NCBI GenBank assembly: GCA_964648295.1
Contig: CAZYNH010000016.1
Location: forward strand, 1 to 53,713
Source: UBA4055 sp964648295
GTDB taxonomy: Bacteria; UBA4055
Direction: 5' to 3'
Length of the DNA: 53,713 nucleotides
Shown here one piece after another: positions 23,776 to 32,195 of this stretch; position 1 is the first letter of the stretch; every line of letters begins with the position of its first letter. The position numbers and the translations under genes are program-made. The notes beneath the pieces are model-generated. The model saw only the letters and a list, made by a program, of their open reading frames with translations, made no database searches and had not been told where the DNA came from.

Positions 23776-24800
23776 AATTTCAGCCCCAGTTTTAAAATAT
23801 TCCTCTTTATGTTATAAAGTCTTTTAAATTCGTTCAGCCCGGGATATTCTTCAAGCATGGAAAGGTAGTTCTTGTACCAGAATATGAAGTCTTCGTGCTC
23901 CATGTAGTTTTTCAGTCCTTTCTGCTTAAAATACCAGGGTTTGAAGCCTGAATAATGGCATCCGCACAGGTATTTTATGGCGGGATAGCCGTTGAACGAA
24001 GAAAACTTGATGTCTATGCTGTGCCATTTCCCCGACCACCTTACAGTAAAATACTGCATGTCCGGCCACTTGAACTTATCTCCGACCAGCTCCTTTATGT
24101 CGGGCCTTTCAACATCTTCGATTATGCTCTGAAGTTCTTTAGCAGAAGTGTCGAAAACATATATCGAGCCGTTAAGGCCGAGATTGGAGTGGTCGTACAA
24201 GGGCCGGTCTGTCATTTCCTTCGGGATAGGCGCTCCGTGCGGCGCGGCCGGTTCGTAGCGTTCGTGCCAGTTCCATTTGCCTTCTTTTTCGATCGAGTCA
24301 GGATAGATGTATTTTCCGCTCTCATCCCATTCGAGGCAGTTCGATTTCTTCTCGTTGAGCATACCGGCGGGCGTCGGGACAGAAAAAAGCGCGTCATAGT
24401 GCCTGACTGGAAAAACATCGGCGTCAAGAATGCAGACTTTCTCATAATTCAACCCGTAATTCCCGTCAGGTCCGAGTAAGAGAGAATTCAGCCTTGTGAA
24501 CCAAAGCGGCCTGTCCTCTCTCCCTTTTCTCTCTTTGTGCGGTACGAAAATCCTTTTTACCCGGACGACTTTGTCGTATATCAGCTTTAAAGGTGTGATG
24601 GTATCTTCGTCAATTTCTTCGGTCACCATGCAAACCGAATCCGCCTGTGAATTCTGTTTCTTAAGTCCGTAGGCAAGAAGAAGGGAAGAGGCGAGGTAGG
24701 AATCGTTCATCATCAAAAATGTAACGAAGGCGAATCTCGATGTCCCGTCAGCTCTTTTCATATTTCCGGGAGCTTTGAACTGAGAAAAAAAGTCCTTCAC
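23772..24800 (-). CDS. Glycosyltransferase family 8-like (glycogenin-like) protein
   Basis: GT-A fold glycosyltransferase of 342 residues. The N-terminal FAFVTFLMMNDSYLASSLLLA and PLWFTRLNSLLL resemble GT8/glycogenin-type enzymes, and CILDADVFPV carries the DxD metal/nucleotide-sugar motif. HSNLGLNGSIYVF matches the region that holds the acceptor pocket. The first 20 residues (FFSQFKAPGNMKRADG) are not part of the fold. It overlaps both the epimerase (23772-23775) and ruvX (24797-24800) by 4 bases, indicating one operon. Donor and acceptor are unknown; surface glycan assembly is the natural guess given the epimerase. Confidence 0.82.
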   Translation of the reverse strand: MKDFFSQFKAPGNMKRADGTSRFAFVTFLMMNDSYLASSLLLAYGLKKQNSQADSVCMVTEEIDEDTITPLKLIYDKVVRVKRIFVPHKERKGREDRPLWFTRLNSLLLGPDGNYGLNYEKVCILDADVFPVRHYDALFSVPTPAGMLNEKKSNCLEWDESGKYIYPDSIEKEGKWNWHERYEPAAPHGAPIPKEMTDRPLYDHSNLGLNGSIYVFDTSAKELQSIIEDVERPDIKELVGDKFKWPDMQYFTVRWSGKWHSIDIKFSSFNGYPAIKYLCGCHYSGFKPWYFKQKGLKNYMEHEDFIFWYKNYLSMLEEYPGLNEFKRLYNIKRNILKLGLKL

Positions 24801-25207
24801 TGCACAGACCTCATATAATCTTCCAGTATCACCTGAGCGGCGAGCATATCGATCTTCTCTTTGTTATTGCCCGTCTTTTTGCCCATATCATGGATTATCT
24901 GTTGTGCCCTGACCGTAGAAAAACTTTCGTCATAAAGCACCACCGGCACTCCGAGCTTTTTCAGCTTTTCAGAAAATTCTTCCACTTGCAGAGTCTTTTT
25001 CGTCTTATTGCCGTCAAGCCCCAGAGGGTGACCGAGAACTATAAGTTCGATCTCTTCACCGGCGATTATTTCTTTTATATCAGACAGAACGCCGCTTAGA
25101 CCCGCATTCTTTAGCGTTTTATATCCCGACGAGATAATTTTCAAAGGGTCGCTCAAAGCAAGCCCTATTCTCACATCACCGTAATCAATTGACAATAATC
25201 TTCCCAA
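24797..25207 (-). CDS. ruvX: RuvX/YqgF pre-16S rRNA nuclease
   Basis: RNase H-fold nuclease of the YqgF/RuvX family, 136 residues, involved in processing the 5' end of 16S rRNA (earlier called a putative Holliday junction resolvase). Conserved acidic residues are visible in LSIDYGDVRIGLALSD (Asp8), LGHPLGLDG, YDESFST and KIDMLAAQVILEDY. The start codon is TTG (25205-25207 on the minus strand) with AGGAAA a few bases upstream; the nearby ATG is out of frame. It is the first gene of the run ruvX, GT8-like, epimerase, pseudouridine synthase. Confidence 0.93.
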   Translation of the reverse strand: MGRLLSIDYGDVRIGLALSDPLKIISSGYKTLKNAGLSGVLSDIKEIIAGEEIELIVLGHPLGLDGNKTKKTLQVEEFSEKLKKLGVPVVLYDESFSTVRAQQIIHDMGKKTGNNKEKIDMLAAQVILEDYMRSVQ

Positions 25208-25351
25208 AACATTTCCTGTAAATTTTGTACAATATAGGATATTCGGACAGTATTTTCAATCCGGAATTAAAGTTTTTAAAAATTCTGTTTGGAAAATCAT
25301 CAAGTTGTCATTATATTGAATATCAGAAAAACAAATTTTTTTGGAAAGAAA

Positions 25352-26776
25352 GTGAAAATACTGTTACTGAAGGTTTTATTATTTGCCGCTTTAGTTATGG
25401 CATCCCAGACCGACTCCACAGAAACGGAATATGAGGGTATTGAGATATATATCAGCTCCGACCCTTCAGGTGCTACGGTAATATTAAACGACGATCAGGT
25501 GGGTGAGACTCCGCTTGTATTTCACAGACCGCAGGGAAGATACAGGATAATCGTGGTAAAAGAGCATCATAAAGCGCATTATGAAGCTATTATGGTAAAA
25601 GAACCGGGATTTTCTAAATTATATCTGCTTGAGGATCTGAGGGCCGGCCTTACGGTAAGATCGTTCAATAAAGCAAAAATTTACGCAAATGACCTTCGGA
25701 TAAGAAATGATGAATTAATAAAGATCCCCGCTCAGGTGGTCACTATCAGAGTCGAGATGGAAAACGCTCCCGTCCTTGAAAGAGCCGTTGTGTTAAATGA
25801 GAAAGACAATAAAATGTTCATTATGTATCCCGAATGTCCGACAGGGATGGTGAATGTGAATGTGAGGCCTGATAAGGCCTGTGTGGAGATCTGGGAGGAG
25901 GGCGTTGAAAGATACAGCAGTTCCGGAAATAAGGCGTTCGCGAACCTTCCCGCAGGCAGGTATTTCTGGCGGGTAAGCTGCAGGGGATTTAAAACACGGT
26001 CGGGAGAGATAGAGGTTAGGCAGGGCGAGGTCGGAAAACTTGATGTCAGGCTTGAAAAGGGAACCGATATCGGCGGCGAATATGTGCTTGTGGAAGGAGG
26101 CAGTTTCGTTATGGGGGGCAGCGATAACCGTGATGAAAAGCCGGGAAGAAAAGTTACGCTTTCAGATTTTTATATTGGTAAATATGAGATAACGCAGGCA
26201 GAATGGGATTTCGTGATGGGAACTGACGGTTTTACATTCAAGGGAGACAGCCTTCCGGCGGAAACCGTAAGCTGGTTCGACGCGATTAGGTTCTGCAACA
26301 GGTTAAGCGAGACAGAAAAGCTTGAGAAATGCTATGAGATCGCGGGCAGCAGCGTTATCTGCAATTTCAGCGCAAAAGGTTACAGGCTCCCGACAGAAGC
26401 TGAATGGGAATATGCCGCTAAAGGTGGTAAATACAACGCCGGCATAAAATACAGCGGTGACGATGACCCGATTGAAGTCGCGGTGCATGCCGGATGCGGC
26501 GCGGGCTCGACAAAAGCATCAGGCTGCAGAAAGCCGAACGGGCTGGGGATATACGATATGAGCGGAAATGTTTATGAGTGGTGCTGGGACTGGTACGGCG
26601 AATATCCGTCAGAGTCACAAAGGGACCCCGCAGGCCCGAATAGCGGGATACTGAAGGTCGTGCGGGGCGGCAGCTGGGTAAGCATAAACAAATACTGCAC
26701 GACGCAGTTCAGGAATCTTTATAACCCGAATGACAAACTTTCATATATCGGGTTCAGGATCGTAAAAAGCAAATGA
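25352..26776 (+). CDS. Secreted PEGA / FGE-sulfatase protein lacking the family N-terminal module
   Basis: Sixth family member, 474 residues from GTG 25352. That start follows GGAAAG and begins a signal peptide (KILLLKVLLFAALVMASQ); the longer frame from 25289 has no ribosome site and would bury it. The N-terminal module of the relatives is absent: PEGA repeats start at once (SSDPSGATVILNDDQVGETP), with two further weaker repeats, then the FGE domain (LVEGGSFVMGGSDNRDEKPG ... YRLPTEAEWEYAAKGG ... LGIYDMSGNVYEWCW ... GGSWVSINKYC ... IGFRIVKSK). Only the second Cys of the FGE pair is kept (Ser at the first), so enzymatic activity is doubtful. Its stop abuts the stop of the convergent DUF4153 gene in a TGATCA palindrome. 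Confidence 0.85.
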   Translation: MKILLLKVLLFAALVMASQTDSTETEYEGIEIYISSDPSGATVILNDDQVGETPLVFHRPQGRYRIIVVKEHHKAHYEAIMVKEPGFSKLYLLEDLRAGLTVRSFNKAKIYANDLRIRNDELIKIPAQVVTIRVEMENAPVLERAVVLNEKDNKMFIMYPECPTGMVNVNVRPDKACVEIWEEGVERYSSSGNKAFANLPAGRYFWRVSCRGFKTRSGEIEVRQGEVGKLDVRLEKGTDIGGEYVLVEGGSFVMGGSDNRDEKPGRKVTLSDFYIGKYEITQAEWDFVMGTDGFTFKGDSLPAETVSWFDAIRFCNRLSETEKLEKCYEIAGSSVICNFSAKGYRLPTEAEWEYAAKGGKYNAGIKYSGDDDPIEVAVHAGCGAGSTKASGCRKPNGLGIYDMSGNVYEWCWDWYGEYPSESQRDPAGPNSGILKVVRGGSWVSINKYCTTQFRNLYNPNDKLSYIGFRIVKSK

Positions 26777-28642
26777 TCATTTTATGGCATAATAAAACAG
26801 AAAATGGGCGGATGTAAGTTTAAAGTCCTTATCCTCCCTTTCCTTTTCCGCGCTAAAATTCCTGAACACGATCTTATAGCTGATCAGGCTGTTTTTGGAG
26901 AATACTGTCAGCTCGGCGGGAGAAAGTTCGTAGTGGGGCAGAGGGTCCGATCTTAATGAAACTATCTCAGCCGCGTGTTTTTCAAGGTCTATTACGGCTA
27001 TCGTGTCGCTCTGATCATCAGTAAATGACAGAACGAAGGAAGTGGGATCATAACCGAGCCATACACTGTTTTTTTTGTCGAATATCTTATCTTTTATTTT
27101 ATTGTCCCTGCAGTCAATGAACGAGTCGTAGCCGGAAATATCCTCAAGCACAGGCTCGTGATAGTAGGTGACGGCTACGCTTACGAAATCCTTCTTCGCG
27201 TCTGTCTGGTACCTGTCAACAAAGTCGAACCCGAACGCCTCTTTTACAAAAAGCCTTCTCGAAACCGCTTCGCCCGAATCCCTGTAATAGTAGAACTCGT
27301 TCTTAGGATCTTTCGCCTTGTCGGAAGACGCCGATATCTTCTGATATGCAGGCTTTATGTATTCGATCTTCTGAATTCCGTGATTATCGTAGAAGTATGA
27401 AACGACCGATGAGATACTTTTTCTCTCTTCAAATGTAACGGGCGATGACGCTTTTTGTATAACTCCGTCCACCATAATGCCGTTCTTTGAAAGCAGGTTT
27501 TCCAGAATACTGTTCTGGCTTCTGAAAGAAACAGCGAAACAGCTCCACGGGCCGTAAAGCGAGAGCACGGACAGGATCGAGAGGGTAACAGGCAGCAGTT
27601 TCAGGTTCTTCTTCTTGCTCAAAGCCATATATAATGCCGTTCCCGCAAGCCAGAATGACAGCAGATAAATAAAATATCTTTTTTCAGTTATCCCGTATTG
27701 CCCGATCCTCTTTGATATAGCCATGAAGAGTATGATTATCAACGGTAAAAGAGCTCTGAAAAAGTATTTTGAGAAAGTTCTTGTCCATGCGAAATTTTCG
27801 TCATCCTTCAGCGGTGAAAGCAGAATGATGGTCACGATGCCTACAAGTGAATAGCTGATGATCAGGTATGAAACAATACCCTCGGGCCATACCTGCGTGA
27901 AAACGATCTTAGCCGCGTAAACATAGAGAATGAGCATGTAGACGAAGACAAGGGGTGTGATTATGTATTGAAGCAGTATCTTGAGAGCTTTCGGGAATAT
28001 AAAATTATCCTCCCCTTTCTCATCCGGGCCGGGCAGGCCGCCAAGAAAATATACCGGGGCGAAAAAAACCGCTACGCTTACCCACAATTCGCCGTAAAGT
28101 TTGTCGTGGAAACTACCCTTAAAAAAAAGCTCCTGTACAGCGAATATCGCTGAAGCAAGGCCGAGAAAAAGCACTACGGCGAAAACGAAGCTGATGAAAG
28201 CTCTGATGAACAGCGTTATGTTATAAATCCCGAAATACTTTTCGCTTTCTTTTACCGCATAAATGAACATAAGAGCACAGAAAGACGCTGAAAGGTAAAG
28301 AGCAAAAACAGTGTAGTCCCTTTCGGCGAACTTCACGGGAAGTGTCATAAAAAGATATGCGAGTAAAGTAAGAACGGTGAGATGAATAAAATATGCCCCT
28401 TTTTTATCCTTCAAGTTCTTTTCACAGAAGAGCTCCGAAACGAGAGTGAAAAAGAATCCGAGAATCGAGACGAAAATGCTCTTAAAGATCAAATGATCGT
28501 CAGTTTTAAAATCTCTTTCTATCTGAATGATCAGCAGAATAGAGGTTATAGCGGAAAACAATACCGGAAGAGGAAACCTTTTTATAGTCCGCAGCAGATT
28601 TTCTTTCATTGTTCTGACTGAAAGACGGTTTGTAATTCCCAT
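26777..28642 (-). CDS. DUF4153-family polytopic membrane protein
   Basis: Inner-membrane protein of about 621 residues with roughly a dozen transmembrane helices in its first two thirds and a soluble C-terminal domain (about residues 390-621). The beginning (MKENLLRTIKRFPLPVLFSAITS region) matches the DUF4153 family pattern; function of the family is unknown. An ATG at 28723 gives a longer frame, but the ATG at 28642 has a clear GAGGAT ribosome site and leaves a short leader, so I chose it. The gene is convergent with the PEGA-FGE gene and divergent from miaB. Confidence 0.8.
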   Translation of the reverse strand: MGITNRLSVRTMKENLLRTIKRFPLPVLFSAITSILLIIQIERDFKTDDHLIFKSIFVSILGFFFTLVSELFCEKNLKDKKGAYFIHLTVLTLLAYLFMTLPVKFAERDYTVFALYLSASFCALMFIYAVKESEKYFGIYNITLFIRAFISFVFAVVLFLGLASAIFAVQELFFKGSFHDKLYGELWVSVAVFFAPVYFLGGLPGPDEKGEDNFIFPKALKILLQYIITPLVFVYMLILYVYAAKIVFTQVWPEGIVSYLIISYSLVGIVTIILLSPLKDDENFAWTRTFSKYFFRALLPLIIILFMAISKRIGQYGITEKRYFIYLLSFWLAGTALYMALSKKKNLKLLPVTLSILSVLSLYGPWSCFAVSFRSQNSILENLLSKNGIMVDGVIQKASSPVTFEERKSISSVVSYFYDNHGIQKIEYIKPAYQKISASSDKAKDPKNEFYYYRDSGEAVSRRLFVKEAFGFDFVDRYQTDAKKDFVSVAVTYYHEPVLEDISGYDSFIDCRDNKIKDKIFDKKNSVWLGYDPTSFVLSFTDDQSDTIAVIDLEKHAAEIVSLRSDPLPHYELSPAELTVFSKNSLISYKIVFRNFSAEKEREDKDFKLTSAHFLFYYAIK

Positions 28643-28760
28643 AATATCCTCGCTTTTTAATAGAATTTTTGTATATGAGCAATATAATTCAAAATTCGGC
28701 GTTTTCATAACCCGATCTTTCATTTAAGTTGAAAATAATCTGTCTTCTTAGTATATTTCT

Positions 28761-30095
28761 ATGATTATAAAAGGGGACGGTTTGGATTTGAAATTTTACA
28801 TAGAGACTTTCGGATGCCAGATGAATGTTTATGATTCTGAGCTTGTGGCGAGCGTTCTTCTGCAGGCGGGCTTTGTTAAAGCCGGGAGCATGAAGGAAGC
28901 GGATATTCTTTTTCTAAATACATGCGCGATCAGGGAAAAAGCGGTTGAGAGGGTGATCCACAAATTCCAGCAGTACGGGCATTTGAGGAGGAAAGGAAAT
29001 GTTCAAATAGCCGGGGTTCTGGGCTGTATCCCGCAGTATTCTTCAGATCTTTTGAAGAAAGAACTGCCTTTTCTGGATATTCTTTCAGGACCGGACAGTT
29101 ATGATAAACTGCCTGAAATGATCAGGGCCGCGGTTAAGGCGAAAAAGCTTCAGGAGAACCTTGAGCTCACGCACGAACAGATTTATGAGAATATTCTGCC
29201 TTATTCGGAAAACAGGTTTTCCGCCTATGTTACAATAATGCGCGGCTGCAATAACTTCTGTTCCTACTGCGTGGTGCCTTACGTCAGGGGAAGGGAAAGA
29301 AGCCGGAGTCCGGAATCTGTTTTAAAGGAGGTACGGTCTTTAGTGTCAAAGGGAGTAACCGAGGTGACTCTCCTTGGCCAGAATGTTAATTCTTATGCAT
29401 ACAGCGGGGTAAGTTTCGCGGAACTGCTCAATAAAGTTTCTGAAGTAGAGGGTCTTAAAAGGCTCAGGTTCGCCACCTCGCATCCCAAAGATATTTCTGA
29501 CGAACTTATCATGGTAATGGCCAAAAATCCGAGGGTCTGCAAACATCTTCATCTTCCGTTCCAGGCCGGAAGCAATGATGTTCTTAAGCGGATGAACAGA
29601 GGATATACGAGAGAGGAGTATCTGTCAAAGATCAGGCAGGTAAGAGAACTGATCCCCGATATCGCTTTAACGACCGATATTATTACAGGTTTTCCCGGCG
29701 AGACGGATGAGGATTTTCAATTGACTCTGGATCTGATGATAAAGGCCAAATTCGATAATGCTTTCATGTTCATATATTCCGAAAGAGACCTTACTCACGC
29801 AAAGAAGAATTTTAAAGACGATGTGCCCCAAAAAGTTAAGAACGAGAGACACAGCGCTGTGGGCGAATTAAACAAGACGGCAGGAAATGAACAAATGATG
29901 TCAGACATTGGTAAAACAAAGGAAATTTTAGTCGAGACAATAAGCAAAAAAAGAAAAAGCGAACTTATGGGCAGAACGGAACAGAACAGGATGGTCATAT
30001 TTTCAGGTAACGGCAGGGTGAAACCGGGAGATTATGTTATGGTAAAAATAGTTCGCGCGGAGGGCGTTTCTCTTTTCGGCGAGCTTATAAATTAG
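28761..30095 (+). CDS. miaB: tRNA-2-methylthio-N6-dimethylallyladenosine synthase MiaB
   Basis: Radical-SAM methylthiotransferase that adds the 2-methylthio group to i6A37 of tRNAs. The three domains are visible in 444 residues: UPF0004 (TFGCQMN, NTCAIRE, LGCIPQ, the three Cys of the auxiliary cluster), radical SAM (GCNNFCSYCVVPYVRGRERS, CxxxCxxC) and a C-terminal TRAM domain (about 380-444). The middle LPFQAGSNDVLKRMNRGYTREEY (MiaB-specific wording) separates it from MtaB and RimO. The ATG at 28761 has no clear ribosome site; a TTG at 28788, after GGGGACGG, would give the more usual N-terminus KFYIETFG. It heads the run miaB, lapA-like, nadB, C25 peptidase. Confidence 0.95.
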   Translation: MIIKGDGLDLKFYIETFGCQMNVYDSELVASVLLQAGFVKAGSMKEADILFLNTCAIREKAVERVIHKFQQYGHLRRKGNVQIAGVLGCIPQYSSDLLKKELPFLDILSGPDSYDKLPEMIRAAVKAKKLQENLELTHEQIYENILPYSENRFSAYVTIMRGCNNFCSYCVVPYVRGRERSRSPESVLKEVRSLVSKGVTEVTLLGQNVNSYAYSGVSFAELLNKVSEVEGLKRLRFATSHPKDISDELIMVMAKNPRVCKHLHLPFQAGSNDVLKRMNRGYTREEYLSKIRQVRELIPDIALTTDIITGFPGETDEDFQLTLDLMIKAKFDNAFMFIYSERDLTHAKKNFKDDVPQKVKNERHSAVGELNKTAGNEQMMSDIGKTKEILVETISKKRKSELMGRTEQNRMVIFSGNGRVKPGDYVMVKIVRAEGVSLFGELIN

Positions 30096-30110
30096 GGAGC
30101 GGAGGATGTT

Positions 30111-30521
30111 ATGTATTATATTCAGAAGATAGTTCAGCTGTTGCTTATTGTTGCGGTGATCGTGCTGGGAATAGAGAATTTTAATGTAACAGTGACGGGA
30201 ATGTCGCTGTTCTTTCTAACCGAACTTCCTCCCACATCTGTTGTCTTTATTATTATGGCTTCAGCTCTGTCCGGAGTGATCATAACGGCATTTTTTTCTT
30301 TTGTTAAACAGTGGAGGACAGAGAGAGATAACAGGAAAAAGTTCAGTCATATCAAAAATACCATCAAAGACCTTGAGCTTAAATCAAAAGACCTTCAGAT
30401 CGTTAAAAACGAGCTTGATAAACTCAAGATAGACTACCTGAGCGCGCAGAATGAGATAAGATCTTTAAAAGAGATCCTGACGGCGAACAATTCCGCCGGA
30501 AAGAATGCGGTTGAGTATTGA
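30111..30521 (+). CDS. LapA-like (DUF1049) small membrane protein
   Basis: Membrane protein of 136 residues with two transmembrane helices (IVQLLLIVAVIVLGIENF and VFIIMASALSGVIITAFFSF) followed by a cytoplasmic coiled coil (FSHIKNTIKDLELKSKDLQI onwards). This is the layout of LapA/DUF1049 proteins, which in E. coli work with the LPS-assembly regulator LapB. The role here is not certain. A strong GGAGG precedes the ATG, 15 bases after miaB, so it is in the same operon. Confidence 0.78.
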   Translation: MYYIQKIVQLLLIVAVIVLGIENFNVTVTGMSLFFLTELPPTSVVFIIMASALSGVIITAFFSFVKQWRTERDNRKKFSHIKNTIKDLELKSKDLQIVKNELDKLKIDYLSAQNEIRSLKEILTANNSAGKNAVEY

Positions 30522-30533
30522 TCGGGGCATAAA

Positions 30534-32177
30534 ATGAAAGAAGACATCTATGATTATCTGGTGATCGGGAGCGGAGCGGCGGGTCTGTATTTTTCACTAT
30601 TGGCCGCGGAGCACGGCAGGGTCCTGCTTCTAACCAAGAATTCGCTGAGGGAATCAAATACATATTATGCCCAGGGCGGTATAGCGGCGGTTGACAGAAT
30701 GAACGATTCTTTCGAGGAGCATATCAAGGACACGCTTACCGCCGGAGATGAGCTCTGCAATCCAAAGGCCGTGGAAATGATCGTGAGCGAGGGACCGGAA
30801 ATAATCCATGATCTTATCAGGCGCGGCGTAAAGTTCACCAAAGACAGGAAAAAAGATGAATACTCGCTTCACAGGGAGGGAGGCCACTCGGCAAGCAGGG
30901 TCTTTCATTTCAAGGACATCACAGGAAGAGAACTTATCAGGGCTCTGACAAAAGGCGTAAAAGAGAACAGGAATATCACCATATACGAAAAAATGATGTG
31001 CGTGGACATTCTGACCGAACATCAGAAGATTAAACCGCCGGAAGATAACAGGAATATAACCTGCTACGGAGTTTACGCGTACGACATAAGGAAGAACAGG
31101 ATAATCAAGATACTTTCCAGATCGACCGTTCTGGCAACGGGAGGCTCCGGACAGGTCTATCTGCACACATCCAACCCGGCAGTCGCAACGGGCGACGGGC
31201 TGGCCATGGCCTACAGGGCGGGCGCGACTATATCCAACCTGGAATTCTACCAGTTCCACCCGACCACGCTTTACACAGAAAAGGAAAAGGAAAGCTCTTT
31301 TCTTATTTCTGAAGCTGTGCGCGGGTTCGGCGGAGAGCTGAAGACTAAGGACGGAAAGAAGTTCATGCACAAGTATCACCGGCTGAAGTCGCTCGCGCCC
31401 AGGGATATCGTAGCCAGAGCCATAGATACGGAAATGAAGAAGAGAGGGGATGATTTTGTATATCTTGATGTGAGCAATTTCCCGGCAAAAAAGATCATAT
31501 CTTCATTTCCGAACATTTACCACAAATGTCTTGAGGAAGGCATAGACATAACAAAAGACATGATCCCTGTGGTGCCGGCCGCCCACTATCAGTGCGGAGG
31601 GATTGAGACCGATCTGCACGGAAAGACCGATATCAAAGGGCTTTACGCCATCGGCGAGGTCGCCCAGAACGGTGTTCACGGCGCTAACAGGCTGGCATCG
31701 AACTCTCTGCTCGACGCCCTGGTTTTCGCGAAGGTAAGTTCTGTTTCCGTCAAAAAATATATTTTAAAAAATATGACAGATTTCACAGGAATTAAGGAAT
31801 GGGAGTATTATCATACCGAGAGACCTCTGGAGAAAGTTGTCGTAAGTTATCTGCGGAACACTATAAAGAGGCTCGTAAGCGAATTCGTAGGAATCGTAAG
31901 GAGTGACGAAAGGTTGAAGATGGCGCTGAAAATGATGGACCTTATAGCGTGGCAGGCAAGGGATTATTATATGCAGACCAAACTGTCCAAAGAAACTATT
32001 GAATTGAGGAACATTGCGGATGTGGCGGCACTGATGGTAAGATTCGCGGGATTCAGAAAAGAATCAAGAGGGCTTCATTACAACATAGATCACCCGTACA
32101 AAGATAACGAGAACTGGCAGAAGAATACAAGGATCAGAAGCACGGGAAGAAGGAGCAAAAGCGATATAGCTAAATAA
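30534..32177 (+). CDS. nadB: L-aspartate oxidase NadB
   Basis: FAD enzyme that oxidises L-aspartate to iminoaspartate, the first step of de novo NAD synthesis; NadA then makes quinolinate. The 547-residue product has the FAD-binding YLVIGSGAAGLYFSLLA start, YYAQGGIAAV, the active-site stretch EGGHSASRVFHFKDITGREL, HPTTLY, and GVHGANRLASNSLLDALVF near the end of the FAD domain, all as in NadB rather than in succinate dehydrogenase SdhA. nadA and nadC are not in the window. It lies 12 bases after the lapA-like gene. Confidence 0.95.
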   Translation: MKEDIYDYLVIGSGAAGLYFSLLAAEHGRVLLLTKNSLRESNTYYAQGGIAAVDRMNDSFEEHIKDTLTAGDELCNPKAVEMIVSEGPEIIHDLIRRGVKFTKDRKKDEYSLHREGGHSASRVFHFKDITGRELIRALTKGVKENRNITIYEKMMCVDILTEHQKIKPPEDNRNITCYGVYAYDIRKNRIIKILSRSTVLATGGSGQVYLHTSNPAVATGDGLAMAYRAGATISNLEFYQFHPTTLYTEKEKESSFLISEAVRGFGGELKTKDGKKFMHKYHRLKSLAPRDIVARAIDTEMKKRGDDFVYLDVSNFPAKKIISSFPNIYHKCLEEGIDITKDMIPVVPAAHYQCGGIETDLHGKTDIKGLYAIGEVAQNGVHGANRLASNSLLDALVFAKVSSVSVKKYILKNMTDFTGIKEWEYYHTERPLEKVVVSYLRNTIKRLVSEFVGIVRSDERLKMALKMMDLIAWQARDYYMQTKLSKETIELRNIADVAALMVRFAGFRKESRGLHYNIDHPYKDNENWQKNTRIRSTGRRSKSDIAK

Positions 32178-32195
32178 ATAAAGCGAGGCGATAAA

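Noticed and set aside
3626..26776. FGE-sulfatase genes as sulfatase activators
   Set aside because: No sulfatase gene is in the window, and all intact members lack the full C-x4-C pair; a structural or binding role is more likely.
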